Source of the DNA: Burkholderiaceae bacterium
GTDB taxonomy: Bacteria > Pseudomonadota > Gammaproteobacteria > Burkholderiales > Burkholderiaceae
Direction: 5' to 3'
NCBI GenBank assembly: GCA_022701965.1
Contig: JAKONL010000260.1
Location: 1 to 16,979, forward strand
Length of the DNA: 16,979 nt
Shown: piece by piece, positions 7,282 to 15,629 of the stretch
Layout: every line of letters begins with the position of its first letter
Position numbering within the stretch: the stretch's first letter is position 1
Notes under the pieces: model-generated
Told to the model about the DNA's origin: nothing
Database searches by the model: none
The model's input: the letters and a program-made list of their open reading frames with translations, nothing else
Position numbers and translations under genes: made by a program

Positions 7282-8121
7282 TCAGACACGGCCGAGCGCC
7301 TGGACGCGCCAGGCGAGCCAGAGCTTGCGCACCGGCGTCAGGCTCACGCGCTGGCTGAGCACCTGGAAACCGTCGCGCTCGATCTCCCGCAGCAGGGTGC
7401 GGTAGATGCTGGCCATCATCAGTCCCGGCTTCTGGCTGCGCCGGTCGACGGCCGGCAGCAGCGCCAGCGCCTCGTCGTAGGTCCGGTGCGCCCGCTCGGC
7501 CTGGAAGCGCATCAGCGCGACGAAACGTTCCGAGTGCACCCGGTTGAGGATTTCGTGCGCCTTTACGTCGAACTGCTGCAGTTCGTTGACGGGCAGGTAG
7601 ATCCGGCCGCGCAGCGCGTCCTCGCCGACATCGCGAATGATGTTGGTGAACTGCAGTGCGAGCCCCAGCTTGTGCGCATAGGCCGTGGTCTGCGGATCGG
7701 ACTGCCCGAAGATCCCGGCCGCGACTTCGCCGACGACGCCGGCGACCAGGTGGCAATAGCGCTGCAGGCCCGGGAAGTCCAGGTAGCGTGTCTGATCGAG
7801 GTCCATCTGGCAGCCGTCGATGACCTGCAGCAGTTGGTGCGCCTCGATGCCGTGCTCGCGTGCGAGCGGCATCAGCGCCTGCATCACCGGGTGGTGCGGC
7901 TGTCCGGCGAAGGCCTGGGCGACCTCGCTGCGCCACCAGGCCAGCTTGGTCGCCGCCACGCCGGGGTCGCGCACCTCGTCGACCACGTCGTCGACCTCCC
8001 GGCAGAACGCGTAGAACGCGGTGATGGCGGCGCGGCGCGGCTTGGGGAGGAACAGGAACGCGTAATAGAAGCTGCTGCCCGAAGCAGCCGCCTTGTCCTG
8101 CACATACTGATCCGGGTTCAT
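7282..8121 (-). CDS. hpnD: Presqualene diphosphate synthase HpnD
   Basis: HpnD condenses two farnesyl diphosphates to presqualene diphosphate, the first committed step towards squalene and hopanoids. The 279-residue protein has both metal-binding Asp-rich motifs of the squalene/phytoene synthase family: REVDDVVDEV (Asp44, Asp45, Asp48) and NIIRDVGEDALRGRIYLP (Asp164, Asp168). The conserved SSFYYAFLFLPKPRRAAITAFYAFCR lead-in is also present around residues 16-41. The frame is open further upstream to 8343, but that stretch lies in hpnC. The ATG at 8121 gives the family's usual N-terminus (MNPDQYVQDKAA) and leaves a 25-base gap after the hpnC stop. The Shine-Dalgarno is weak. The intact motifs suggest an active enzyme. 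Confidence 0.93.
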   Translation of the reverse strand: MNPDQYVQDKAAASGSSFYYAFLFLPKPRRAAITAFYAFCREVDDVVDEVRDPGVAATKLAWWRSEVAQAFAGQPHHPVMQALMPLAREHGIEAHQLLQVIDGCQMDLDQTRYLDFPGLQRYCHLVAGVVGEVAAGIFGQSDPQTTAYAHKLGLALQFTNIIRDVGEDALRGRIYLPVNELQQFDVKAHEILNRVHSERFVALMRFQAERAHRTYDEALALLPAVDRRSQKPGLMMASIYRTLLREIERDGFQVLSQRVSLTPVRKLWLAWRVQALGRV

Positions 8122-8146
8122 CGAGGACAGCGGTTTCGCTTCGTTT

Positions 8147-9010
8147 TCATGCGCCAGATTGTCTCCGCATCCGCAGCGCCCGCCATGCCAGGCGCGGCGC
8201 ATCGGTGACTCCCAGGGTGGGGCGATGCGAGTAGGTGTCGAAACGCTGCGCCTCGATCCTGTCGAGGATGCGCAGGCCGCCCTGGACGACCAGACGCAGC
8301 TCCCAGCCGATCCGGCCCGGCAGGCGATGGACGAGCGGTGCACCGCGAGCCATCAGTGCGCGGGCCCAGGCGACCTCGTCGGCGATCAGCGCGAGCGCGC
8401 GTGCCGAGGGCGCTTCGGCGCCGGGCGTGCAGCACCGTTCGACGTCTTCCCGCGCCAGCCCGTGGGCCGCCAGGTCGGCCAGCGGCAAGTAGAGGCGGCC
8501 GCGCGGCAGGTCGACGCTCGGGTCCTGCCAGAAGTTGATCAGCTGCAGCGCGCTGCAGATCGCGTCGCTCTGCCCGAGCGAGCGAGCGTCGGCCGCGCCG
8601 TAGAGATGCAGCAGCAGCCGGCCGACCGGATTCGCCGACCGGGCGCAGTAGTCGAGCAGTTCTGCCCGGTCGCGGTAGGCCCCGCCGTCGCGCGTCTTGC
8701 GGATGTCCTGCATGAAGGCCGACAGCAGATCCGCGAGCAGTGCCTCGGGCAGGCCGAAATCGGCGATCGCACCTGCCAGCGGGCCGAAGACGTCCGGCCA
8801 GCGTGCGGACGCGGACCGGCCGGCGGCGACCGAAGCCAGGTCAGCGCGATAGGCGATCAGGTCGGACAGGCGCGTTTCGGCCGTTGCATCGCCCTCGACG
8901 GCGATGTCGTCGGCGGTCCGGGCGAAGCCGTAGATGGCGACGATCGGCCGGCGCAGGCGCGGCGGGCAGAGCCAGGAAGCGACGGGGAAGTTCTCGTAGT
9001 GTTCGGGCAC
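8147..9010 (-). CDS. hpnC: Hydroxysqualene synthase HpnC, with one altered metal-binding residue
   Basis: HpnC converts presqualene diphosphate to hydroxysqualene. It is the first gene of the minus-strand hpnCDE operon. The 287-residue protein begins with a GTG codon (9008-9010). The start is supported by the HYENFPVAS segment (residues 4-12), which is normally found right at the start of HpnC. The second Asp-rich motif is intact (NFWQDPSVDLPRGRLYLP, Asp163 and Asp167), as is DYCARSANPVGRLLL (about 120-134). The first motif reads ARTADDIAVEGDA: Asp34 and Asp35 are present, but position 38, Asp in the HpnC sequences I recall (DDIADEG), is Val. Activity may be changed, or the site may carry a sequencing error. 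The rest of the protein looks normal. Confidence 0.9.
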   Translation of the reverse strand: MPEHYENFPVASWLCPPRLRRPIVAIYGFARTADDIAVEGDATAETRLSDLIAYRADLASVAAGRSASARWPDVFGPLAGAIADFGLPEALLADLLSAFMQDIRKTRDGGAYRDRAELLDYCARSANPVGRLLLHLYGAADARSLGQSDAICSALQLINFWQDPSVDLPRGRLYLPLADLAAHGLAREDVERCCTPGAEAPSARALALIADEVAWARALMARGAPLVHRLPGRIGWELRLVVQGGLRILDRIEAQRFDTYSHRPTLGVTDAPRLAWRALRMRRQSGA

Positions 9011-9084
9011 GGCGGCGATTGTCCGCGAGCGCCAGACCGGCCGCCGGCACTATGCTCGCGGCTCCGCCACGCTGAACCCGACGT
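9011..9084. promoter_or_regulatory. Divergent intergenic region between hpnC and kup
   Basis: Seventy-four bases separate two divergent starts, so promoters for both hpnCDE and kup should lie here or in the gene ends. TATGCT at 9051-9056 is a weak -10 candidate for kup, and CATAGT (9055 down to 9050) overlaps it on the minus strand for hpnC. Neither has a clear -35 box. Overlapping promoters could couple the two operons, but this is speculative. Confidence 0.35.
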
Positions 9085-10968
9085 ATGAATTCTTCTGCGA
9101 ACCCGCCCAAGAGCGCGGGCCTGATGGTTGCCGCGCTCGGCGTGGTGTTCGGCGACATCGGCACATCGCCGCTGTACGCGTTCAAGGAAACCCTGAATCC
9201 CGAGCACGGCGTGGCCTTCACCCCGCAAGCCGTGCTCGGCATGCTTTCGCTGATCTTCTGGGGCCTGATGTTCGTCGTCACGCTCAAGTACGTGGTGTTC
9301 GTGCTGCGCGCCGACCACGACGGCGAAGGCGGCATCCTGGCGCTCCAGGCGCTCGCGCGCCGGGCGATGGACGGCCCGGACACGCCGCGCTGGGCCTGGT
9401 CGCTGCTCGGCATGCTGGGGCTGGTCGGCGCGGCGATGTTCTACGGCGACAGTCTCATCACGCCGGCCATCTCGGTGCTGTCGGCCGTCGAAGGCATGGA
9501 GGTGCTCAATCCCGGTCTGGAGCGCTTCGTGATCCCGATCACCGTGGTCATCCTCGTGCTGCTCTTCGTGGTCCAGCGCAAGGGGACGGCAGTGGTCGGC
9601 AAGGTGTTCGGGCCGGTGATGGTGCTGTGGTTCGGACTGCTGGCCGTGGGCGGTGCATGGCAGATCTGGCAGCAGCCGCAGGTGCTCGCGGCGCTCGACC
9701 CGCGGCACGCGTTCGGCTTCCTGTTCACGCACCGCGCGCAGGCGCTGCCGGTGCTGGGCGCGGTGTTCCTCGCCTTCACCGGCGGCGAGGCGCTGTATGC
9801 GGACATGGGCCATTTCGGCGCGCGCCCGATCCGGTTGGCGTGGACGTTCGTCGCGTTGCCGGGGCTGGTGCTCAACTACTTCGGGCAAGGCGCGCTGGTG
9901 CTGGGCGATCCCGAAGCCATCGACAACCCGTTCTTCCGCCTGTTCCCGTCCTGGGGCGTGCTGCCGATGGTCGTGCTGGCCGCGATGGCCACGGTGATCG
10001 CGTCGCAGGCGGTGATCTCGGGCGCGTTCTCGCTCACGGCGCAGGCGATGCGCATGGGCTACCTGCCGAGGATGCGCGTGGTGCAGACCTCGGACGACGC
10101 GATCGGGCAGATCTACGTGCCCGCGATCAACTGGACCCTGATGGTGGGCGTGCTGCTGCTGGTGCTGGGGTTTCGCAGTTCGAGCGCGCTGTCGGCCGCC
10201 TACGGGATCGCGGTGTCGATCACGATGGTCACCACGACGCTGCTGGCCGGCGTGGTGGCGTACGGGCTGTGGCGCTGGAACCGCGTCGCGGTGGTGGTCG
10301 GCGTCGTGCTGTTCTCGATCGTCGACCTGACCTTCGTCTTCGCGAACAGCCTGAAGGTGGCGCAGGGAGGCTGGCTGACGCTGGCGGTCGCCGCGCTGGT
10401 GATGGTGGTCTTCACGACCTGGGCCAAGGGGCGCGGCATCGGGCTGGAGATCGCCGCCGCCGAGCGGCTGCCCCTGAAGCCGTTCATCGAATCGCTCGCC
10501 GTCCACATGCCGCACCGGGTCCGCGGCATGGCGGTGTTCCCGAACGGCGACGTCGACACGGTGCCGTACGCGCTGCTGCACAACCTCAAGCACAACCAGG
10601 TGCTGCACGACCTGGTGGTCCTGCTCAAGGTGCTGCCCTGCGACACGCCGCGCGTGGATGCCGCGCACCGCATCGAATCCGAAGCGCTGGGCAACGGCGT
10701 CTGGACCGTGGTCGCGCGGCATGGCTTCGTCGAACGTCCGGACGTGCCGGAATTCATCCGCACCTTCGCAGGCCAGCGCGGTCTCGCATGCGAGGCGATG
10801 TCGACGTCGTACTTCACGTCGCGCGCCTCGGTCGTCGTCGGCCATCTGCCGCGGATGAACCCGCTGCGGCAGGCGCTCTTCATCTGGATGCAGCGCAACG
10901 CGAGCCGCGCTTCGGACTATTTCCACCTGCCGGGCAACCGCGTGGTCGAACTCGGCCAGCGCACCTGA
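9085..10968 (+). CDS. kup: Low-affinity potassium transporter Kup
   Basis: Kup is an inner-membrane proton-coupled K+ uptake protein of the KUP/HAK/KT family. The 627-residue length matches the family. The N-terminal signature is clear: ALGVVFGDIGTSPLYAFKE (about residues 17-35), then EGGILALQAL, followed by AAMFYGDSLITPAISVLSAVEGME (about 116-139). About twelve hydrophobic segments fill residues 13-450, and a cytoplasmic domain of roughly 170 residues follows, ending in the expected RASDYFHLPGNRVVELG. The ATG at 9085 places the first helix at the usual distance, though the Shine-Dalgarno is poor. It diverges from hpnC and stands alone on the + strand, with the next gene separated by a strong promoter. 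Confidence 0.95.
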   Translation: MNSSANPPKSAGLMVAALGVVFGDIGTSPLYAFKETLNPEHGVAFTPQAVLGMLSLIFWGLMFVVTLKYVVFVLRADHDGEGGILALQALARRAMDGPDTPRWAWSLLGMLGLVGAAMFYGDSLITPAISVLSAVEGMEVLNPGLERFVIPITVVILVLLFVVQRKGTAVVGKVFGPVMVLWFGLLAVGGAWQIWQQPQVLAALDPRHAFGFLFTHRAQALPVLGAVFLAFTGGEALYADMGHFGARPIRLAWTFVALPGLVLNYFGQGALVLGDPEAIDNPFFRLFPSWGVLPMVVLAAMATVIASQAVISGAFSLTAQAMRMGYLPRMRVVQTSDDAIGQIYVPAINWTLMVGVLLLVLGFRSSSALSAAYGIAVSITMVTTTLLAGVVAYGLWRWNRVAVVVGVVLFSIVDLTFVFANSLKVAQGGWLTLAVAALVMVVFTTWAKGRGIGLEIAAAERLPLKPFIESLAVHMPHRVRGMAVFPNGDVDTVPYALLHNLKHNQVLHDLVVLLKVLPCDTPRVDAAHRIESEALGNGVWTVVARHGFVERPDVPEFIRTFAGQRGLACEAMSTSYFTSRASVVVGHLPRMNPLRQALFIWMQRNASRASDYFHLPGNRVVELGQRT

Positions 10969-10993
10969 ATGCAGCCGCGACGCCTCGCATCAA

Positions 10994-11022
10994 TTGACAC
11001 CATTTCTGCTTTCCCATAAATT
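10994..11022 (+). promoter_or_regulatory. Sigma-70 promoter of the RND efflux operon
   Basis: A perfect -35 box TTGACA (10994-10999) is followed after exactly 17 bases by TAAATT (11017-11022), a 4-of-6 match to the -10 consensus. Transcription would start near 11029-11030, giving a leader of about 43 bases before the ATG at 11072. The -10 box lies inside the left arm of the palindrome at 11018-11045, so a bound protein would block the promoter. Confidence 0.75.
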
Positions 11023-11045
11023 ACTAACCGCCTGGTCAGTAATTT
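11018..11045. promoter_or_regulatory. 28-bp palindromic operator, TetR-family type, over the RND operon promoter
   Basis: The left arm AAATTACTAACC and right arm GGTCAGTAATTT surround a GCCT centre. The arms are reverse complements at 11 of 12 positions. ACTNACC/GGTNAGT half-sites with AT-rich flanks are typical of operators bound by TetR-family repressors of efflux pumps. It covers the -10 box and the predicted start point, as expected for repression. No TetR-type gene lies nearby, so the regulator must be encoded elsewhere. Confidence 0.75.
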
Positions 11046-11071
11046 GCCGCAAGTTTCCCGAGGTCGTTGTC

Positions 11072-12253
11072 ATGTCCGCGTTGCGTTTCGTCCGCGCCTT
11101 CCCCGTCCGCCGCGGCTTCGTCGCTCATTCGACCTTTTTCCCGTTCTCGAAGACCGGCGGCTTGCTGGCGATGCTCGCAGCGCTCGGGGTCGGCGGCTGC
11201 TCCCGGCCCGCGCCGCCCGAGGAACCAGTGCGAGCCGTCAAGGTCCAGGCGATCGGGGTGAGCGCCTTCGATACGGCGCCGGAGTTCTCGGGCGAGGTCC
11301 GTGCGCGCGTCGAGTCGCAACTCGGCTTCAGGGTCGCCGGCAAGATCCTGCGACGCCAGGCCGGCCTCGGCCAGCACGTGAAGGCCGGCGACGTGCTGGC
11401 GCAACTCGATCCGCAGGACTACCGGCTCGCCGCCGACGCATCGCGCGCGCAGCAGGCGTCGGCGACGACCAGTCGCGATCTCGCGGCAGCCGACCTCAAG
11501 CGCTATCGCGAGCTGCGCGAGCAGAACTTCATCAGCGGGGCCGAACTGGAGCGCCGTGAATCCACCTTCAAGTCCGCGCAGGCGCAGTTCCAGCAGGCGC
11601 AGGCGCAGCTGGCTTCGCAGGGGAACCAGGCCAGCTACACGAATCTGGTAGCCGACGCGGCGGGCATCGTCACCTCGATCGATGCCGAACCGGGTCAGGT
11701 GGTGTCCGCCGGCAGCCCGGTGATCCGCCTCGCGCAGGACGGGTCGCGCGACGTCGTCTTCTCGGTGCCCGAGGACCGCGCCGCACTTGTTCGCCCGGGT
11801 TCGGCCGTGACGGTGCGCGGATGGTCCGGCGGCAGCGTCATGAAAGGCGTGGTGCGCGAAGTCGCCGGCAGCGCCGATCCGGTGACCCGAACCTACGTCG
11901 TCAAGGTCGCGATCGACCCGGCGACCGCGCCGGCCCTGGGTTCGACCGTCTATGCGAACCCCGAGGCGCTGTCGCGCACCGGTACGCCGGTGATCAAGCT
12001 GCCGACCAGCGCCCTGCGCCAGGAAGGCTCGGGCAGCGCGGTCTGGGTGCTCGACAAGGAGGCGATGACGATCCGTTCGCGGCCGGTCCAGGTCGCCACC
12101 GCGGACGGCAACCAGGCGGTGATCGCCTCGGGCCTCCAGCCGGGCGAGCTGGTCGTCGTGGCTGGCGTGCACGTGCTGTCGGCAGGGCAGAAGGTGTCGA
12201 TCTTCCAGGACCGGACGACGCCCGCGGCGCCCGCATCCGCGGCCGCGCGGTGA
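11072..12253 (+). CDS. RND efflux periplasmic adaptor subunit (membrane fusion protein), probable lipoprotein
   Basis: This adaptor links an inner-membrane RND pump to an outer-membrane channel. The ATG at 11072 follows GAGG at 11060-11063, giving 393 residues. The frame runs on to a TTG at 10994, but that TTG is part of the -35 box. The N-terminus has basic residues, a hydrophobic stretch and a lipobox-like VGGC (Cys43), indicating lipid anchoring in the inner membrane. The signal region is unusually long. HlyD/AcrA features follow: a first lipoyl half (about 83-115, LGFRVAGKILRRQAGLGQHVKAGDVLAQLDP), a coiled-coil hairpin rich in Gln and Ala (about 120-190), a second lipoyl half (AGIVTSIDAEPGQVVSAGSPV), and beta-barrel and membrane-proximal parts. 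The next gene, 10 bases on, is its pump. Confidence 0.9.
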   Translation: MSALRFVRAFPVRRGFVAHSTFFPFSKTGGLLAMLAALGVGGCSRPAPPEEPVRAVKVQAIGVSAFDTAPEFSGEVRARVESQLGFRVAGKILRRQAGLGQHVKAGDVLAQLDPQDYRLAADASRAQQASATTSRDLAAADLKRYRELREQNFISGAELERRESTFKSAQAQFQQAQAQLASQGNQASYTNLVADAAGIVTSIDAEPGQVVSAGSPVIRLAQDGSRDVVFSVPEDRAALVRPGSAVTVRGWSGGSVMKGVVREVAGSADPVTRTYVVKVAIDPATAPALGSTVYANPEALSRTGTPVIKLPTSALRQEGSGSAVWVLDKEAMTIRSRPVQVATADGNQAVIASGLQPGELVVVAGVHVLSAGQKVSIFQDRTTPAAPASAAAR

Positions 12254-12263
12254 GGGCGCCGCG

Positions 12264-15200
12264 ATGAGCACCACGCCGCCGGAGCAGCCGGAGCCGGGCC
12301 GACGCGGCTTCAACCTGTCGAAATGGGCGCTCGACCATGCGGCGCTCACGCGCTACCTGATGGTCGCGTTCATGGTGCTCGGCTTCGCCGCCTACTTCCA
12401 GCTCGGCCAGGACGAGGACCCGCCGTTCACCTTCCGCGTGATGGCGGTGCGCACGCTGTGGCCGGGCGCGACCGCGCAGCAGGTGGCCGAGCAGGTGACC
12501 GACAAGCTGGAGCGCACGCTGCAGGAGGTGCCCTACGCCTATCGCATCCGCAGCTATTCCAAGCCCGGAGAGTCGCAGATCATCTTCGAGATCAAGGACT
12601 CGTCGAAGGCCAGCGAGGTGGCCGGCGTCTGGTACACGGTGCGCAAGAAGATCGGCGATATCCGAGCGACGCTGCCGGGCGGCGTCCTGGGTCCGTTCTT
12701 CAACGACGAGTTCGGCGACGTCTACGGCGTCATCTACGCGCTCGAGACCGAGGGTTTCAGCCAGGCCGAGATCAAGACCTTCGCCGACCAGGTCCGCCAG
12801 GGTCTGCTGCGCGTGAAGGACGTCGCCAAGGTCGAGCAGTTCGGGCTGCAGGACGAGAAGATCTACATCGAGGTGTCACAGAAGCGGGTCGCGCAGCTCG
12901 GGCTCGACTTCAATGCCGTGCTCCAGCAGATCGGGGCGCAGAACGCGGTCGAGAGCGCCGGCACGATCCAGTCGCCGCTGGACGTCGTGCAGGTGCGCGT
13001 CGCCGGGCAGTTCACCAGCGTCGAGCAGCTGCGCGCGATGCCCATCCGCGGCAGTTCGGGCAACCAGCTGCGCCTGGGCGACATCGCCGACATCCGCCGC
13101 GGCCTGGTCGATCCGCCCGTCACCAAGGTCCGCCACCAGGGTCGCGAGGTGGTCGCGCTCGGCGTCTCGATGGCCAAGGGCGGCGACATCATCGCGCTGG
13201 GCAAGGCGCTGCGGGTGGCGGTGGCCGAGATCGGGCGCGGCCTGCCGGCGGGGGCGAGCCTCGTGCAGGTGCAGGACCAGCCGGTGGCCGTGGCGACCTC
13301 GGTCGACGAGTTCATCCACGTGCTGATCGAGGCCGTCGCCATCGTGCTGGCGGTGAGCTTCGTCGCGCTGGGGTTGCACAAGGGCGGGCGCCTGGGCTGG
13401 CACATCGACGTCCGGCCGGGCCTGGTGGTGGCGATCACCATTCCGCTGGTGCTCGCCGTGACCTTCCTGGCGATGAACTACTTCGGCATCGGACTGCACA
13501 AGGTGTCGCTCGGCTCGCTGATCATCGCGCTCGGTTTGCTGGTCGACGACGCCATCATCGCGGTCGAGATGATGGTCCGGAAGATGGAGGAGGGCTACGA
13601 CAAGGTGCGCGCGGCCACCTTCGCCTACGACGTCACCGCCAAGCCGATGCTCACCGGCACGCTGATCACGGCCGCCGGCTTCCTGCCGATCGGCCTCGCG
13701 AAATCGGTGACCGGCGAATACACCTTCGCGATCTTCGCGGTCACGGTGATCGCGCTGGTCCTGTCGTGGATCGTGTCGGTCTACTTCGTGCCGTATCTCG
13801 GCACGCTGCTGCTCCGGGTGAAGCCCCACGACCCGGACGCGCCGCCGCACGAGATGTTCGACTCGCGCTTCTACAACGGCTTCCGGCGCACCGTCGACTG
13901 GTGCATCGCGCATCGCTGGCTGACCATCGGCGCGACCGTCGCGATTTTCGGGCTGGGCATCGTCGGCATGGGCCGGGTGCAGCAGCAGTTCTTCCCGGAC
14001 TCGAGCCGCCCGGAGATCATGGTCGAGCTGTGGCTGCCCGAGGGCACGTCGTTCGCGGCCAACGAGGAAGTCACCCGGCGGGTCGAGCAGCGGCTCATGA
14101 CCGAAGGCGCCGTCGCGACCGTGAGCACCTGGGTGGGCAACGGCGTGCCGCGCTTCTACCTGCCGCTCGACCAGATCTTCCCGCAGAGCAACGTGTCGCA
14201 GATGATCGTGCTGGCGAAGGACCTCAGGCAGCGCGAGGTGTTGCGAAAGCGCCTGCCGGAAATCCTGGCCCAGGAGTTCCCGGAGGTCCGTGGTCGCGCG
14301 AAGCTCCTGCCCAACGGGCCTCCGGTGGCGTATCCGGTGCAGTTCCGCGTGATCGGCACCGACCCGGCCGAGTTGCGCCTGCGTGCCGACGAGGTCAAGG
14401 CCGCGATGCGTGCCAACGACAGCCTGCGCGGCGTGAACGACAACTGGAACGAGTCGGTCAAGGTGGTGCGCCTGGAGGTCGACCAGGCCAAGGCGCGTGC
14501 GCTGGGCGTCACCAGCCAGACCATCGCGCAGGCCGCCCGCACCATGTTCAGCGGCACGACGGTCGGGCAGTACCGCGAGAACGACCGGCTGATCGACATC
14601 GTGCTGCGACAGGCGCCGGACGAGCGCGAAGCCATCTCAGACATCGGCAACGCCTACCTGCCGACGGCGTCCGGCCGGTCGATCCCGTTGACGCAGATCG
14701 CCCGCCCGGTCTTCACCTGGGAGCCCGGCGTGATGTGGCGCCAGAACCGGGACTACGCCATCACGGTGCAGGGCGATCTCGCCGAGGGCCTGCAGGGCGC
14801 GACGGTGACGTCGCAACTTCTTCCCAAGCTGCGCGAGATCGAGCGCCGTTGGCACGCCGAGGGCGCCGGTGCCTATCGCATCGAGGTGGCCGGCGCCGTG
14901 GAGGAGAGCAGCAAGGGGTCGACGTCGATCGTCGCGGGCGTGCCGATCATGCTGTTCCTCGTCTTCACGCTGCTCATGCTGCAACTGCACAGTTTCAGCC
15001 GCGCGCTCCTGGTCTTCATGACCGGGCCGCTGGGGATCGCCGGCGTCGCCGCGGCGCTGCTCCTGCTGGACCGGCCGTTCGGCTTCGTCGCCCTGCTCGG
15101 CGTGATCGCGCTCATGGGCATGATCCAGCGCAATTCCGTGATCCTGATCGACCAGATCGAGAGCGACCGCGCCGCCGGCGTACCCGCCTGGGATGCGATC

Positions 15201-15398
15201 GTCGAGTCGGCGGTGCGGCGTCTGCGGCCGATCGTGCTGACGGCGGCAGCCGCCGTGCTGGCGATGATCCCGCTGTCGCGCAGCGTCTTCTGGGGCCCGA
15301 TGGCGGTGGCGATCATGGGCGGGCTCGTCGTCGCCACGGTCCTGACGCTGCTGGCGCTGCCGGCGATGTACGCGGCGGCTTTTCGCGTGCGGCGCTAG
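12264..15398 (+). CDS. RND efflux transporter permease subunit (AcrB/HAE1-like)
   Basis: This is a proton-driven inner-membrane pump of 1044 residues, the usual RND size. It has a first transmembrane helix near 30-47, a large periplasmic loop, a block of helices (about 345-540), a second periplasmic loop and a final helix block (about 875-1040). The proton-relay pair Asp428-Asp429 in GLLVDDAIIAVEMM matches Asp407/Asp408 of AcrB. In the later helix GMIQRNSVILID, Arg956 stands where AcrB has Lys940, with Asn957 conserved. The ATG follows GAGGG at 12252-12256, ten bases after the adaptor stop, so both genes are co-transcribed from the promoter at 10994. The substrate cannot be predicted, although the sequence looks more like drug-type than metal-type RND pumps. 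No outer-membrane channel gene follows. Confidence 0.93.
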   Translation: MSTTPPEQPEPGRRGFNLSKWALDHAALTRYLMVAFMVLGFAAYFQLGQDEDPPFTFRVMAVRTLWPGATAQQVAEQVTDKLERTLQEVPYAYRIRSYSKPGESQIIFEIKDSSKASEVAGVWYTVRKKIGDIRATLPGGVLGPFFNDEFGDVYGVIYALETEGFSQAEIKTFADQVRQGLLRVKDVAKVEQFGLQDEKIYIEVSQKRVAQLGLDFNAVLQQIGAQNAVESAGTIQSPLDVVQVRVAGQFTSVEQLRAMPIRGSSGNQLRLGDIADIRRGLVDPPVTKVRHQGREVVALGVSMAKGGDIIALGKALRVAVAEIGRGLPAGASLVQVQDQPVAVATSVDEFIHVLIEAVAIVLAVSFVALGLHKGGRLGWHIDVRPGLVVAITIPLVLAVTFLAMNYFGIGLHKVSLGSLIIALGLLVDDAIIAVEMMVRKMEEGYDKVRAATFAYDVTAKPMLTGTLITAAGFLPIGLAKSVTGEYTFAIFAVTVIALVLSWIVSVYFVPYLGTLLLRVKPHDPDAPPHEMFDSRFYNGFRRTVDWCIAHRWLTIGATVAIFGLGIVGMGRVQQQFFPDSSRPEIMVELWLPEGTSFAANEEVTRRVEQRLMTEGAVATVSTWVGNGVPRFYLPLDQIFPQSNVSQMIVLAKDLRQREVLRKRLPEILAQEFPEVRGRAKLLPNGPPVAYPVQFRVIGTDPAELRLRADEVKAAMRANDSLRGVNDNWNESVKVVRLEVDQAKARALGVTSQTIAQAARTMFSGTTVGQYRENDRLIDIVLRQAPDEREAISDIGNAYLPTASGRSIPLTQIARPVFTWEPGVMWRQNRDYAITVQGDLAEGLQGATVTSQLLPKLREIERRWHAEGAGAYRIEVAGAVEESSKGSTSIVAGVPIMLFLVFTLLMLQLHSFSRALLVFMTGPLGIAGVAAALLLLDRPFGFVALLGVIALMGMIQRNSVILIDQIESDRAAGVPAWDAIVESAVRRLRPIVLTAAAAVLAMIPLSRSVFWGPMAVAIMGGLVVATVLTLLALPAMYAAAFRVRR

Positions 15399-15452
15399 TG
15401 GCGGGCCCAGTCTCTGTGCTCGCCGCTGCGGAAATCGCCGTTTCAACGTGCG

Positions 15453-15458
15453 TAAAAT
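15453..15458 (+). promoter_or_regulatory. Candidate -10 box of tRNA-Leu
   Basis: TAAAAT ends nine bases before the first base of the mature tRNA, a suitable place for transcription to begin a few bases upstream of it. No convincing -35 box was found at 16-18 bases further upstream. Confidence 0.45.
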
Positions 15459-15467
15459 CCGCAGCGT

Positions 15468-15554
15468 GCGACCGTGGCGTAATTGGTAGCCGCAACAGGT
15501 TTAGGTCCTGTCGAGCGCAAGCTTGTGCCAGTTCGAGTCTGGCCGGTCGCACCA
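15468..15554 (+). tRNA. tRNA-Leu (anticodon UAG)
   Basis: An 87-base class II tRNA, including an encoded CCA. GCGACCG at 15468-15474 pairs perfectly with CGGTCGC at 15544-15550 to form the acceptor stem, followed by discriminator A and CCA (15551-15554). The anticodon arm is ACAGG-TTTAGGT-CCTGT, reading TAG, which decodes CUN leucine codons. The long variable arm (GAGC-GCAA-GCTT) is as expected for Leu. The T arm is GCCAG-TTCGAGT-CTGGC. The D loop contains TTGGTA. All arms fold without mismatches apart from one G-U pair in the variable arm. Confidence 0.97.
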
Positions 15555-15629
15555 CTCCTTCTGAACGTCGTTGGCTGCGCCGCCGGCCCGGGCGGACAGC
15601 GGCATCGATCGTGAAAGCCGATTCGCGTC

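Noticed and set aside
2764..10926. Very long open frames opposite known genes, for example 2764-4812 (-), 5891-7936 (-), 6055-8208 (+) and 8857-10926 (-)
   Set aside because: They lie across sctV, hpnE/hpnD and kup, which have clear family motifs. Their translations are rich in Arg, Ala, Gly, His or Gln with no recognisable domain, as expected for shadow frames in high-GC DNA.
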